From: Paracoccaceae bacterium
Lineage (GTDB): Bacteria; Pseudomonadota; Alphaproteobacteria; Rhodobacterales; Rhodobacteraceae
Length of the DNA stretch: 64,000 nucleotides
NCBI GenBank assembly: GCA_016938875.1
Contig: JAFGTV010000038.1
Span: 29,770-93,769 of the forward strand
Direction of reading: 5' to 3'
Shown in pieces: positions 17,490 to 27,465 of the stretch. The position numbers were made by a program, and so were the translations under genes. The stretch's first letter is position 1. Each line of letters begins with the position of its first letter. The notes beneath the pieces were generated by a model. That model was not told the DNA's origin. It did not search any database and worked only from the letters and a program-made list of their open reading frames with translations.

Positions 17490-19502
17490 ATGGCGTTGTT
17501 CAGCAAGCTCAGACAAAGGCTGCGGCGGTCATCCTCGAAGATCGAGGAGGGCCTGGAGGCAATCGTGCGCGAAGGCGGCGCGGAAGAGGAAATCCTCTTG
17601 CCAGAGGCCAAAGCCACGCCCGAACCAGAGGCCGAAACCGCGCCCGAACCAGAGGTCGCGCCGGCCCCTGAACCCGCCGCCGGTTCCAAGCCCTTGGTGC
17701 TGGGCGCGGCCCAGGCGGTCGAGCCTGCGCCGACCCCGATGCCCGCGCCGCCCGCCCCCCTGCCAGCGATCGCGCCCGAGCCTGACACCCCCGCCTGGAC
17801 ACCCGCGCCCAAACCGGCAGCGCAGCCCGAACAGACGCCCGCGCCCGCGCCGACGGCAGACCCCGTGCCGACGCCCGCGCCTGATGTGACGCCGGCGCCT
17901 GCCGCCGATCCTCGGCCCGCCGCAGAGACCAGCCCCGATTGGACCTCCGCGCCAGCGCCCGCGCCCATCCCGGACCCCGAACCGACGCCCGCGGCCGCCC
18001 CTGGCTGGGAACCTGCGCCCGCCTGGCCCCCCGCTGCCGAACCTGCCCCCACGGCAGAGGCCAACACAGGTTGGGAACCCGCACGGGCCTGGCCCCCCGC
18101 GCCCGAGGTCGAGGTTCCCCCGGCAGAGGCCGCGGATACCGCAGATACCGAAAACCAGCCCACCCCCTTGCCCGACACCCCCGCCGGTGCGTCGGTCGCC
18201 CCGGACCCCGTTTCCACCAAAGCCCCCGAGCAGGAGCCGGAACCGGTTGTCGCCGCTGAGCCCGAGCCGCTGCCCGAACCCGAACCGGACCCGCTGCCGG
18301 AACCCGAGTCGCTGCCCGAACCCGAACCGGACCCGCTGCCCGAACCCGAGCCGGAACCGGAACCGCGACCCGAGCCGGAACCCGCGCCGCGCCCGTCGCC
18401 CGAACCGCTCAACGTGCCGCCCGCGCCGCAAGAGGTGCCGCCCGCGCCGCCGGCCGAATTCCCGCCTGCGCCGGTGGAATTTCCCGCCGATACGCCCACG
18501 GAAATGCCGCCCGCAGGCCCGATGGAGATGCCCTATGACCGCGGCACCTCGCCATTGGCCGCGTTGGAGCAAGGCGCGGTCGAAGAGATCGTCGAGCAGG
18601 ACGACGCCCCGCGCCGGGGCTTTCTGGGCCGTATGCTGGGCCGGGGCGAGCGCAAGAAGACCGTCATCCGCCGCGAGTTGGACGACGAGATGCTGGAAAG
18701 CCTCGAAGAGTTGCTGATCACCGCCGACATGGGTGTGGATACCGCCCTGAGGGTGACCGCCAACATGGCCGAGGGCCGGTTCGGCAAGCGGTTGTCGGTC
18801 GATGAGATCAAGGAACTGTTGGCCCACGAGATCACGCGGATCATGGATCCCGTGGCCCGGCCCATGCCGCTTTATCCCAAGAAACCGCAGGTGGTTCTGG
18901 TGGTCGGCGTCAACGGCTCGGGCAAGACCACCACGATCGGCAAGCTGGCCAGCCAGTTCCGCGCCGCCGGGAAATCGGTGATCATCGCCGCTGGCGATAC
19001 CTTCCGCGCGGCGGCGGTGGAACAGTTGCAGGTCTGGGGCGACCGCGCCGGGGTGCCGGTGATGACCGCCCCCGAGGGCACCGACCCCGCCAGCCTGGCC
19101 TTTGACGCCATGGCCCGCGCCGAGGCCGAGGGAACGGACCTGTTGATGATCGATACCGCCGGGCGGTTGCAGAACCGTCAGGACTTGATGGCCGAGCTGG
19201 AAAAGATCGTGCGCGTGATCCGCAAGCGCGACGCAACCGCGCCGCATAACACGCTGTTGGTGCTGGACGCGACCACCGGGCAGAACGCGCTGTCCCAGGT
19301 CGAGATTTTCCAGAAACTCGCCGATGTCTCGGGCCTGGTGATGACCAAGCTGGACGGCACCGCCAAGGGCGGCGTGCTGGTGGCGCTGGCTGACAAGTTC
19401 GGCCTGCCGATCCATGCCATCGGCGTGGGCGAGCAGATCGACGACCTGGCCCCGTTCGAGCCGCGCGATTTCGCCAACGCATTGGCGGGCCTCGATGCGT
19501 GA
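17490..19502 (+). CDS. ftsY: Signal recognition particle receptor FtsY with long Pro/Glu-rich extension
   Basis: Membrane-associated SRP receptor GTPase, 670 aa from ATG 17490 ([20 protein letters not shown]), preceded by GGAGG. After a basic, amphipathic N-terminal 20 residues suited to membrane contact comes an unusually long acidic/proline-rich A domain (about 37-343) containing tandem [16 protein letters not shown] repeats. The N domain (about 368-467) and G domain follow: [14 protein letters not shown] (about 473), [25 protein letters not shown]. The GTPase part is fully conserved; the A domain is low-complexity and probably disordered. E. coli FtsY is about 500 aa. It is followed at 31 bases by a DMT permease. 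Confidence 0.94.
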   Translation: MALFSKLRQRLRRSSSKIEEGLEAIVREGGAEEEILLPEAKATPEPEAETAPEPEVAPAPEPAAGSKPLVLGAAQAVEPAPTPMPAPPAPLPAIAPEPDTPAWTPAPKPAAQPEQTPAPAPTADPVPTPAPDVTPAPAADPRPAAETSPDWTSAPAPAPIPDPEPTPAAAPGWEPAPAWPPAAEPAPTAEANTGWEPARAWPPAPEVEVPPAEAADTADTENQPTPLPDTPAGASVAPDPVSTKAPEQEPEPVVAAEPEPLPEPEPDPLPEPESLPEPEPDPLPEPEPEPEPRPEPEPAPRPSPEPLNVPPAPQEVPPAPPAEFPPAPVEFPADTPTEMPPAGPMEMPYDRGTSPLAALEQGAVEEIVEQDDAPRRGFLGRMLGRGERKKTVIRRELDDEMLESLEELLITADMGVDTALRVTANMAEGRFGKRLSVDEIKELLAHEITRIMDPVARPMPLYPKKPQVVLVVGVNGSGKTTTIGKLASQFRAAGKSVIIAAGDTFRAAAVEQLQVWGDRAGVPVMTAPEGTDPASLAFDAMARAEAEGTDLLMIDTAGRLQNRQDLMAELEKIVRVIRKRDATAPHNTLLVLDATTGQNALSQVEIFQKLADVSGLVMTKLDGTAKGGVLVALADKFGLPIHAIGVGEQIDDLAPFEPRDFANALAGLDA

Positions 19503-19532
19503 CGAGATGCGGCCCGACGCGGGGCGCGGGGA

Positions 19533-20438
19533 ATGACTGACTGGTTGGCCGGGATCGAGGGCACCGAGGCTGGGCATCACCTGGCGCTGGCGCTGGCGCT
19601 GATGGCGGCGTTTCTGCACGCGGTCTTTGGCGCGCTGCAAAAGGGGCGGCATGACCCCTGGCTGTCGCGCGGGGCGATTGATCTGTCCTATGGGCTGATG
19701 GCGGCCCCTGTGGCGCTTTTCGTGGTGCCCTGGCCCGAGCCGCACATGTGGCCGATCTTCGTCACCGTGTTCTTCATCCACCTGGGCTATAAGCTGGCGC
19801 AGGGCTATACCTATTCCAAGGGCGCCTATACGGTGGTCTACCCCGTGGTGCGCGGCACCGGGCCGCTGTTCACGGTGATCGGCGCGGGGCTGTTGTTCGG
19901 CGAGGTCTTTACCGTCACGCAATGGGCCGGGGTCGGGGTATTGCTGGCCGGGATTTTCGGGCTGGCGGTGTATAACCTGATCCACTGGCAACTGGATCGC
20001 GATACGCTGAAACCGGCGCTGGCGCTGGCGGTGCTGACCGGCGGGTTCGTGGCGCTGTACACCACCTATGACGCCTATGGCATCCGCGCCACGGCCAATC
20101 CGTTCACCTTTCTGGCGTGGTTCTTTTTCATCGACGGGCTGACGGTCATGCCGTGGATCGCGGCCCTGCGCTGGCGCGCGATGGCGCAGCGCCCGACGCC
20201 CGGGCCGCTGATGCTGCGCGGGGTGGCCGGCGGGCTGGTGGCGTTTCTCAGCTTTGGGGCGGTCATGATGGCGACCCGGCTGGACAAGGTGGGCGAGGCG
20301 GCGGTGCTGCGCGAAACCTCGACGGTGTTTGCGGCGGTGATCGGCTGGCTGGTGCTGGGCGAAACCGTGGGGCCGCGGCGCGCGGCGCTGATGGCGCTGA
20401 TTGCCGCCGGGGCCGTCATCGTGGAAATGGGAGGCTAG
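19533..20438 (+). CDS. EamA/DMT-family membrane transporter
   Basis: 301 aa multi-helix inner-membrane protein of the drug/metabolite transporter superfamily, with the two-fold EamA repeat suggested by two similar halves (GAYTVVYPVVRGTGPLFTVI in the first, AVLRETSTVFAAVIGWLVLG in the second). Each ends in the glycine- and glutamate-containing helix pattern (LLFGEVFT and LVLGETVG) typical of this family. About ten helices are expected. It is placed 31 bases after ftsY and 8 bases before yciB, so the three genes are likely one transcript. Substrate unknown. Confidence 0.86.
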   Translation: MTDWLAGIEGTEAGHHLALALALMAAFLHAVFGALQKGRHDPWLSRGAIDLSYGLMAAPVALFVVPWPEPHMWPIFVTVFFIHLGYKLAQGYTYSKGAYTVVYPVVRGTGPLFTVIGAGLLFGEVFTVTQWAGVGVLLAGIFGLAVYNLIHWQLDRDTLKPALALAVLTGGFVALYTTYDAYGIRATANPFTFLAWFFFIDGLTVMPWIAALRWRAMAQRPTPGPLMLRGVAGGLVAFLSFGAVMMATRLDKVGEAAVLRETSTVFAAVIGWLVLGETVGPRRAALMALIAAGAVIVEMGG

Positions 20439-20446
20439 GGGGTATC

Positions 20447-21067
20447 ATGGCCGAGAGAAAACCGATCAATCCGATCCTGAAGCTGGCGCTGGAAATGGGC
20501 CCGATCGTGGTCTTTTTCATTGCCTATATCCGGCTACGCGAGCAGGTCTTTACCATCGCGGGGACCGAGTATGACGGGTTCGTGCTGGCCACGGCGGGGT
20601 TCATCCCGTTGATCCTGATCACGACCGGCATCCTGTGGGCCCTGACCGGGCATGTCTCGAAGATGCAGATCGCCACGGCGGCCTTGGTGGTGGTGTTCGG
20701 CGGGCTGACCGTCTGGCTGAACGACGACCGCTTTTTCAAGATGAAGCCGACGATGATCTACGCGCTGTTTGCCGGGGTGCTGGGGGCCGGGCTGCTCAGG
20801 GGGCAGTCCTATCTGCAATTCGTGATGGAAGAGATGATGCCGCTGGAACAGCGCGGCTGGATGATCCTGACCCGGCGATTGATGTTCTTTTTCATCGGCC
20901 TGGCGGTGCTGAACGAGGTGATCTGGCGCACGATGTCCACGGATATGTGGGTGAATTTCAAGACTTTCGGCCTGACCATCGCGATCTTTGCGTTTTTCCT
21001 GAGCCAGAGCCGACTGTTCCAGAAATACGCCATCGAACAGCCCGACCAGGAAACGGACGGGAATTAG
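20447..21067 (+). CDS. yciB: Inner-membrane-spanning protein YciB (IspZ/septation protein A)
   Basis: 206 aa polytopic inner-membrane protein of the YciB/IspZ family, linked to cell envelope and division. Family features: the start MAERKPINPILKLALEMGPI followed by VVFFIAY, the central AGVLGAGLLRGQSYLQFVME, and RRLMFFFIGLAVLNEVIWRT, with WVNFKTFGLTIAIFAFFLSQ near the C-terminus. About six helices. ATG 20447 lies 8 bases after the DMT gene stop; longer upstream frames are shadows of that gene. The exact biochemical role of YciB is not settled. Confidence 0.94.
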   Translation: MAERKPINPILKLALEMGPIVVFFIAYIRLREQVFTIAGTEYDGFVLATAGFIPLILITTGILWALTGHVSKMQIATAALVVVFGGLTVWLNDDRFFKMKPTMIYALFAGVLGAGLLRGQSYLQFVMEEMMPLEQRGWMILTRRLMFFFIGLAVLNEVIWRTMSTDMWVNFKTFGLTIAIFAFFLSQSRLFQKYAIEQPDQETDGN

Positions 21068-21104
21068 CGGCGCGCCCCTTGGCGAGGGGCCGGGGCAGGG
21101 AGCA

Positions 21105-21152
21105 GGGGGCGCTGCCCCCCGCACCCCCCGGGATATTTGGGACCAGAAGAAG
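21105..21152 (+). repeat. Intergenic repeat copy 2 with GC hairpin
   Basis: GGGGGC (21105-21110) pairs with GCCCCC (21114-21119), followed by CACCCCCCGGGATATTT and GGGACCAGAAGAAG (21122-21152), the reverse complement of the motif at 13833-13864. It lies in the 139-base gap after yciB, pointing towards a convergent gene. The hairpin could end transcription; the conserved flank is unexplained. Confidence 0.6.
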
Positions 21153-21206
21153 AGAACGGCCGGGCAGGCATTGCGGGCGCGGCGTGGAGGATGCCGCCAC
21201 GCGCTG

Positions 21207-21608
21207 CTACGGCTTGCCCAGTTGTTCGGCCTTTTTGCGCACCAGGACGGTGCGCAGATCATGCATCGCCAGCAGCAGCGCATCGGTCACGGTTTCCAGA
21301 TCCTCGTCGCTGGCGCGGGTCTGGGCCCATTGGGTGGTCAGGTTCAGGTGATCGATCGTGCGCAGGATGTCGTCCACCTCGCGCTCGGCCAGCACGGCGC
21401 GGCGATCGGCGATCCAGTCGTCGATCACCGCGCGGTCCTCGTCGCTGAGGGTGCGGTCGCCATGGGGTTTGACGTCGCCGTTCTTGACGTTGACGACGGC
21501 GATCTGGACCATTTCGATGCGCCGCTGCCGGTTCTCGGTGTCCAGGCGAAAGACCAGCGCCCCGTTCTCGCGGGTGCGAAAGTAGTAGTCGGGCAGGTCA
21601 TTGGCCAT
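21207..21608 (-). CDS. Conserved hypothetical protein, 133 aa
   Basis: Soluble, charged 133 aa protein without signal peptide or membrane segment. It starts MANDLPDYYFRTRENGALVF and reads like a small alpha/beta head (LDTENRQRRIEMVQIAVVNV, NGDVKPHGDRTLSDEDRAVI) followed by long helices (DDILRTIDHLNLTTQWAQ, ETVTDALLLAMHDLRTVLVR). It begins 15 bases after the stop of the aspartate aminotransferase gene and probably shares its transcript. I recognise the type only as a hypothetical protein of the Roseobacter group; no function can be assigned. Confidence 0.8.
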   Translation of the reverse strand: MANDLPDYYFRTRENGALVFRLDTENRQRRIEMVQIAVVNVKNGDVKPHGDRTLSDEDRAVIDDWIADRRAVLAEREVDDILRTIDHLNLTTQWAQTRASDEDLETVTDALLLAMHDLRTVLVRKKAEQLGKP

Positions 21609-21623
21609 GGGGATCTCCGGCCC

Positions 21624-22859
<1,236 letters not shown>

Positions 22860-22913
22860 TCATAGGGTGCGACAGAAACCCGTTCAAGCGGCTTTGCCCG
22901 AAAGGCCCCCCAG

Positions 22914-23324
22914 ATGAGCGACAGCAAAGATACCGACACCGGATCCGACTGGTATTCCGAGGAGGCCGCCACCTTTGGCGATCGCGTCACCGGCGCACGA
23001 GAGGCACTGGGCATGACCCGGACCGAGCTGGCCAAGCGGCTGGGCGTCAAGCTCAAGACCATTCGCGAATGGGAGGACGACCTGGCCGACCCGCGCGCGA
23101 ACAAGTTGCAGATGCTGGCGGGCGTGCTGAACGTGTCGATGATGTGGCTGCTGAATGGTCATGGCGACGGGCTGGACGCCCCCTCGGACGAGGCGGCGAT
23201 TCCGGGCGATGTGCGCGCCATCCTGACCGAGATCCGCCAGGTGAAATCGGAAATGGGGCGGCTGTCGGACCGGCTGGGTATCTTGGAAAAGCGGCTGCGC
23301 ACAGCCCTCAAGGAGCATGGCTGA
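22914..23324 (+). CDS. XRE-family helix-turn-helix regulator
   Basis: 136 aa DNA-binding protein. An HTH_3/XRE domain spans about residues 20-80 (FGDRVTGAREALGMTRTELA, KRLGVKLKTIREWEDDLADP, NKLQMLAGVLNVSMMWLLNG), followed by a helical C-terminus (DVRAILTEIRQVKSEMGRLS, DRLGILEKRLRTALKE) with heptad spacing that could form a dimerising coiled coil. It ends 2 bases before the sdhE start and is divergent from aatA. Target genes cannot be deduced; autoregulation or control of the divergent aatA promoter is possible. Confidence 0.88.
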   Translation: MSDSKDTDTGSDWYSEEAATFGDRVTGAREALGMTRTELAKRLGVKLKTIREWEDDLADPRANKLQMLAGVLNVSMMWLLNGHGDGLDAPSDEAAIPGDVRAILTEIRQVKSEMGRLSDRLGILEKRLRTALKEHG

Positions 23325-23326
23325 GC

Positions 23327-23599
23327 ATGGCCGAGCCGATGAACGAGACGATCGAATCGCAGCGCAAGCGGATGCATATTCGCGCCTGGCGCCGCGGCAC
23401 CAAGGAGATGGACCTGATCCTGGGCGGCTATGCCGACAGCTATCTGGCGGGGATGGACGCCGATGCGTTGGCCGCGTTCGACGCGCTCTTGGCCCAGGAC
23501 GACCACGACCTTTATCAATGGGTCACAGGCCAGGTGGCACCGCCCGCGCGCTTTGCCACGCTGGTGGGGCGGCTGGCGGATCGGCAGGCCGGGCGCTAG
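23327..23599 (+). CDS. sdhE: Succinate dehydrogenase assembly factor SdhE
   Basis: 90 aa FAD assembly factor that helps flavinylate SdhA and related flavoproteins. The family's catalytic RGxxE motif is present in RAWRRGTKEMDLILGGYADS, and the helical bundle continues with ALLAQDDHDLYQWVTGQVAP. ATG 23327 is separated from the upstream HTH stop by only 2 bases. The sdh genes themselves are elsewhere, which is common in alphaproteobacteria. Confidence 0.93.
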   Translation: MAEPMNETIESQRKRMHIRAWRRGTKEMDLILGGYADSYLAGMDADALAAFDALLAQDDHDLYQWVTGQVAPPARFATLVGRLADRQAGR

Positions 23600-23688
23600 T
23601 CCGCGACCAAGGTTTTTCGCAGTTTTAACCGATTATTGGGGACTTGTTTCTTATTGCTGGCTGGGAACAGCGAACGGCGGAGTAAGAG

Positions 23689-24183
23689 ATGAGTATCCAT
23701 TCCCCCCTTGCGGCCGGCCAGTCGGGTGTCATGGACGATTACCTTGAGGCGCTGTCGCTGGTCGAGCGGCTGCACAGGCTGCTGCTGGATGTCATCAAGG
23801 ATGAGTTCGAGCGCCTCGGCCTGTTGGAGTTGAACGCGGTGCAGGCGCTGTTGCTGTTCAACATCGGCGATAACGAGGTGACGGCGGGTGAGTTGAAAAG
23901 CCGCGGCTATTACCAAGGCTCGAACGTGTCCTACAACCTGAAGAAGCTGGTGGAAAAGGGCTATATGCACCATCAGCGCTGCGAGATCGACCGCCGCGCG
24001 GTGCGGGTGCGCCTGACCCAAAAGGGGCGCATGATCCGCGATGCGGTGGGTGCACTTTTCGTGCGCCATGCCGAGGGGTTGACCGCGCGCGGCGTCGTCG
24101 GACCCGACGGGCTGGAGGAGATCACCACCGCGCTGAAGCGGATGGAGCGCTATTGGTCCGACCAGATCCGCTATATCTATTGA
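23689..24183 (+). CDS. ldtR: LdtR-type MarR-family winged-helix regulator
   Basis: 164 aa MarR-fold regulator. The winged helix lies at about 45-120: LNAVQALLLFNIGDNEVTAG, then GYYQGSNVSYNLKKLVEKGY and the wing HHQRCEIDRRAVRVRLTQKG. The high conservation pattern and start (LEALSLVERLHRLLLDVIKD) resemble LdtR of alphaproteobacteria, which controls an L,D-transpeptidase and osmotic/cell-wall functions. The targets are not next to it. Its 3' end overlaps the convergent DUF1194 gene by 7 bases. Confidence 0.87.
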   Translation: MSIHSPLAAGQSGVMDDYLEALSLVERLHRLLLDVIKDEFERLGLLELNAVQALLLFNIGDNEVTAGELKSRGYYQGSNVSYNLKKLVEKGYMHHQRCEIDRRAVRVRLTQKGRMIRDAVGALFVRHAEGLTARGVVGPDGLEEITTALKRMERYWSDQIRYIY

Positions 24184-24896
24184 GCGGGGCCGGGCGCATC
24201 CGCGCGGCCGACCACCAGGGTCTGCATTTCGCGCAAGAGCTTGCGCACCATGGCCGCCTCGAAATCCTGAAAGCCCAAGGCGGTCTCGACAAAGGCGTCC
24301 GGCCCGCGGATCACCTCGGCCCGGAAATAGGTGGTCAGTTCGGGCAGGTCGGCCTCGGCGTGATCCATCCGTGCCGCCGGGTCCAGCCCGATCACCAGCG
24401 CGTTCACGGTGATCGCCCCTTGCGGCACCTCGCGTGGGCGCGGCCCCTCGTTCGACGGGCCGTCGCCGGTCAGATCCAGCGTGTGGCGCCAACACTCCGT
24501 CCGTTCGGCCAACAGCTGATCGCCCCGGATCAGCGCCGCACCCAGGGCGGTGGTCTGGCTGGCCGGTTGCCGGGTCGTGGTGCGCAGCCGCGCCGTCACC
24601 TCGGCCAGGGCCGCGGGGCCGTCCATCATCCGCCAGGGCAGGATCACCCGCTGGTCGCCCGCGCCGCTCCACTCATAAACCGCCAGCGCGACGGGGGCCG
24701 ATGGCATCTGCATCAGTGCGCCCACCACATCGGGATGACCCAGCGCACCGGCCAACCCGTCCAGTTGCAGCCGGTATTCCCGCGCATCGACAGAGCCCGA
24801 GACATCCAGCCCGATGGCCAGCGCCTGCCGACAGCCCTGGGCGTGCGCCCCGTGCGCCCCCGCCAACAGCACCAGCACCAGCAAAACCACCCGCAT
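24177..24896 (-). CDS. DUF1194 protein (von Willebrand A-like), copy 2
   Basis: 239 aa protein with a signal peptide (MRVVLLVLVLLAGAHGAHA) and a von Willebrand factor A-like fold recognised as DUF1194. The MIDAS-type DxSxS motif is LDVSGSVDAREYRLQLDGLA, with the later TLDLTGDGPSNEGPRP carrying the expected polar metal-site residues. Family members occur, often in tandem, in alphaproteobacteria; their role is unknown. The gene lies 3 bases downstream of a paralogue (24900-25610), with which it shares architecture throughout, so the pair arose by duplication. It overlaps the end of ldtR on the other strand. Confidence 0.88.
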   Translation of the reverse strand: MRVVLLVLVLLAGAHGAHAQGCRQALAIGLDVSGSVDAREYRLQLDGLAGALGHPDVVGALMQMPSAPVALAVYEWSGAGDQRVILPWRMMDGPAALAEVTARLRTTTRQPASQTTALGAALIRGDQLLAERTECWRHTLDLTGDGPSNEGPRPREVPQGAITVNALVIGLDPAARMDHAEADLPELTTYFRAEVIRGPDAFVETALGFQDFEAAMVRKLLREMQTLVVGRADAPGPAQ

Positions 24897-24899
24897 CCC

Positions 24900-25610
24900 C
24901 TAGCCCCCGCCGGGCAGCACGGGGGTGCCACCATAGACCCGCGCGGCCAGCTCGCGCTGTAACTTGCGCTGCATGGCGCGCTCAAAATCCGCGAAGTCGC
25001 TTGCGGTTTCGACAAAAGCGCCGGGGCCGCGGATCACCTCGTCGCGGTAAAAGGCAAAGACCTCTGCATCGTTATCGGTCGCCCCGCCGATGGCCAGCCC
25101 GTTCACCGTGATGCCCTTGAACGGAAAGTTGCGATAGGCCAGCTCTGGCCCGAATCCGTCGTTGTTGACCCCGTCGCCCGAGATATCCAGCGTGCGATAC
25201 AGGCAATCGGGCGCATCCTGAAACAGCCGCGCCCCATATCCCAACCCATAGCCCATCGCGGTTGGAAACTCGGCATAGCTGCGCTGTGATCGGGCGATCC
25301 GCTCGGCTGCGGCCAGGATCGCCGCCGCGCTGTCCAACAGCTGCCAGTCCAGCACCATGTCCTGCTGATACCGCCCGCTCCATTCATAGACCGCCAGGGC
25401 CACGGGGGCCTCGGGGGTGGCAAGGATCTCGGCCTGGACCTCGGGCGCGATCAGCGCGGCGGCCAGGCCCGCGCGTTGCAGCGCATCCTCGGCCGGGTTG
25501 ACCGAGGACGAAATATCCAGCGCCAACAGCAGCGCCAGCCGACAGGCCGCCCCGGCGGGGGCCGCCGTCAGCAGCGCCCCCACGATCAGGGCCGCACCCA
25601 GCCTTACCAA
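24900..25610 (-). CDS. DUF1194 protein (von Willebrand A-like), copy 1
   Basis: 236 aa exported DUF1194/VWA-like protein. The signal peptide begins right at a TTG start at 25610 (VRLGAALIVGALLTAAPAGA follows), and no ATG or GTG fits better. The MIDAS-type motif is ALDISSSVNPAED and the second metal-site element TLDISGDGVNNDGFGPE. The TTG lies inside the last codons of gloA, overlapping by 7 bases, which suggests translational coupling. It is a paralogue of the following gene (24177-24896): both share the VALAVYEWSG segment and the end pattern VIRGPxAFVETA. Confidence 0.86.
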   Translation of the reverse strand: MVRLGAALIVGALLTAAPAGAACRLALLLALDISSSVNPAEDALQRAGLAAALIAPEVQAEILATPEAPVALAVYEWSGRYQQDMVLDWQLLDSAAAILAAAERIARSQRSYAEFPTAMGYGLGYGARLFQDAPDCLYRTLDISGDGVNNDGFGPELAYRNFPFKGITVNGLAIGGATDNDAEVFAFYRDEVIRGPGAFVETASDFADFERAMQRKLQRELAARVYGGTPVLPGGG

Positions 25611-26032
25611 TGGCCCGTATTGCCCATGCTGGCCCAGGGCTCTGCCGGGGGCAGGGCCTCGCCGATCTGCAACAGCTCGACCGAGATGTTGTCAGGGCTG
25701 CGCACAAAGGCCATGCGCCCGTCGCGCGGGGGACGGTTGATCGTTACGCCATTGTCCATAAGGTGTTGGCACATATCATAAATATTCTCGACCCCATAGG
25801 CGAGATGGCCAAAATGGCGGCTGTCCGAGGGCAATCCCTCGTCGCCATCCCAGTTCCAGGTCAGCTCCACCGGGCAGTCCTCTTGCCCCGGGGGCGCCAT
25901 GAAGATCAGCGAGAACCGGCCCGCCTCGCTGTCCATTCGGCGGGTCTGTTTCAGGCCCAGCAATTCATAAAATGCCATGGATTTTTCCAGATCCTTGACC
26001 CGGACCATCGTGTGCAGATAGCGGATTTTCAT
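25604..26032 (-). CDS. gloA: Lactoylglutathione lyase (glyoxalase I)
   Basis: 142 aa metal-dependent enzyme that converts the methylglyoxal-glutathione hemithioacetal to S-lactoylglutathione. Expected metal ligands are visible: His in YLHTMVRVKDLEKSMAFYE, Glu in PVELTWNWD, His in FGHLAYGVENIYDM and Glu in NISVELLQIGE. The start ATG 26032 (MKIRYLHTMV) gives the usual length; an upstream start at 26065 adds a non-conserved 11 residues. The downstream DUF1194 gene begins inside its 3' end. Confidence 0.93.
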   Translation of the reverse strand: MKIRYLHTMVRVKDLEKSMAFYELLGLKQTRRMDSEAGRFSLIFMAPPGQEDCPVELTWNWDGDEGLPSDSRHFGHLAYGVENIYDMCQHLMDNGVTINRPPRDGRMAFVRSPDNISVELLQIGEALPPAEPWASMGNTGHW

Positions 26033-26087
26033 GGGTTCCCTCCTTTGTCGCGCGTAACCTAGCACGACCGCGCGCGGGGGCGAGCCC

Positions 26088-27461
26088 TCAGAACGCCGAG
26101 CGAATGCCCAGCGTCAGCCCGATTTCCTGGCTGTCGTAAAGCGACAGGTTTGAGCGGTTGCGAGAGGCCTTGAGCCCGATCTCGGGGGCAAAGCCATAGA
26201 TGTCATGCTGGGGCAGAAAGGCCGACACGCCCAGTTCCAGCCGCGTGTCGCTGCGCGGAGCGCCACCGAACAGCGACATGTCATATTCACGCCCCTCGTA
26301 GGCCAGGTTCAGCCCGACCCGCGCGCCCAGCACGGGCTTGGCAAAGCGATAGGCGATGCTGGCCAGCCGGGCCTCGTTGGCGATCGAGGGGCCGTCGCTT
26401 TCGGTGTCGCGCAGGCCCATCGACAAGGTGACGATGTCGCCATTGCCCAACCGGCGGGTCAGCGCGGCATTGCCCAGCACCACGGTGGCATCGTTTTGCG
26501 GGGTATCGGCGCGCCACTGCTGTTCGGCAGAGCCGGTCAGCCGCAGCAGCGTGCGCGGGGCGATGGCATAGCTCTTGGTCAGTTCCAAACGGGCATAATC
26601 GGCCAGGGCGGTGCCGCCGTAAAAGCTTTTGCCCAGGGTCAGTTCGAACCCCAGCGGGCCCGCGTCGGGCTTGGGCGCCCAACTGCCGCCAAAGCTGATT
26701 TCGGCGGCGGCCCAGGCGAAATCGGACCCTGTCACACCGGGCGCACTGGCGCGCGCGGCGCTGGATAGCCGATAGGTGCGGGTGTCGATTTCCGCCCCCA
26801 GATGCAGCGACAGCGTATCCGTGGGGCGCATCCGATAGCGCGTCTCGGCACCGAAACGCAGCTCTTGCCCCGACAGCGCCTTGGCCGACGGCGCCAGCAC
26901 AAAGGGCAGCCCGCCGATCACCACGATGTCCGAACTGGACCCGTTATTGACGTTGGAAGAGGGGGTCAGCCCGAAGGTCAGCCGCGTGGACCAGGGGTTG
27001 CGCTCGCGCACATGGGCATAGTCGCGCGCCACCACGGCCTTGGCCCGGTCGTTGGGGGCGTTCTGGGCGGCGCGACGCAGCCAGATCTGCGCCCGTGTGC
27101 GCCGCCCCATGGAGGAAAGCGCCTGGGCGGTGACCAGGGCGGCGGCATAGCGATCGTCGCGACCCTCGGCCCGGGCCCAGGCGTCCCGTGCGCTGGCCAG
27201 AGAGTCCTGATAGCGCCCCAGATCCCGCAACGCCCGCGCCCGCGCGATCAGCGCGAACATGTCGGCCGGATCGCGTGTCAGCAGCGCGTCGGCCAGTTTC
27301 AGCGCTGTCTTGGAATCGTGAATGCGCAGCGCATAATCGGTGGCTGCGCGCATCTCGTCCGGGGTCAGGGTCACGGCCTCGTCGGCGGTCGCGGGTCCCG
27401 TCGCCGCCACCCCGACCACGATCAAGCAGGCCGCCCCGATCCGCCTTGGCCACCGGTGCAT
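26088..27461 (-). CDS. Slam-type surface lipoprotein assembly modifier (outer-membrane translocator)
   Basis: 457 aa outer-membrane protein. A signal peptide (about 1-29, ending TGPATADEA) precedes a TPR-like helical domain (about 35-155: MRAATDYALRIHDSKTALKL, ALIARARALRDLGRYQDSLA). A C-terminal beta-barrel of alternating strands (about 160-457) follows and ends LGIRSAF, with the terminal Phe of outer-membrane barrels. This is the architecture of Slam/DUF560 proteins, which move lipoproteins to the cell surface. The upstream gene in the same operon (4-base gap) encodes a lipoprotein of the matching cargo type. Start 27461 follows the cargo stop directly; the longer frame runs into it. Confidence 0.85.
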   Translation of the reverse strand: MHRWPRRIGAACLIVVGVAATGPATADEAVTLTPDEMRAATDYALRIHDSKTALKLADALLTRDPADMFALIARARALRDLGRYQDSLASARDAWARAEGRDDRYAAALVTAQALSSMGRRTRAQIWLRRAAQNAPNDRAKAVVARDYAHVRERNPWSTRLTFGLTPSSNVNNGSSSDIVVIGGLPFVLAPSAKALSGQELRFGAETRYRMRPTDTLSLHLGAEIDTRTYRLSSAARASAPGVTGSDFAWAAAEISFGGSWAPKPDAGPLGFELTLGKSFYGGTALADYARLELTKSYAIAPRTLLRLTGSAEQQWRADTPQNDATVVLGNAALTRRLGNGDIVTLSMGLRDTESDGPSIANEARLASIAYRFAKPVLGARVGLNLAYEGREYDMSLFGGAPRSDTRLELGVSAFLPQHDIYGFAPEIGLKASRNRSNLSLYDSQEIGLTLGIRSAF

Positions 27462-27465
27462 TGGA

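Noticed and set aside
17529..19991. 820-codon open frame on the minus strand across ftsY
   Set aside because: Product is low-complexity Arg/Gly-rich without a family pattern; it arises from the Pro/Glu codon repeats and GC-rich third positions of ftsY.
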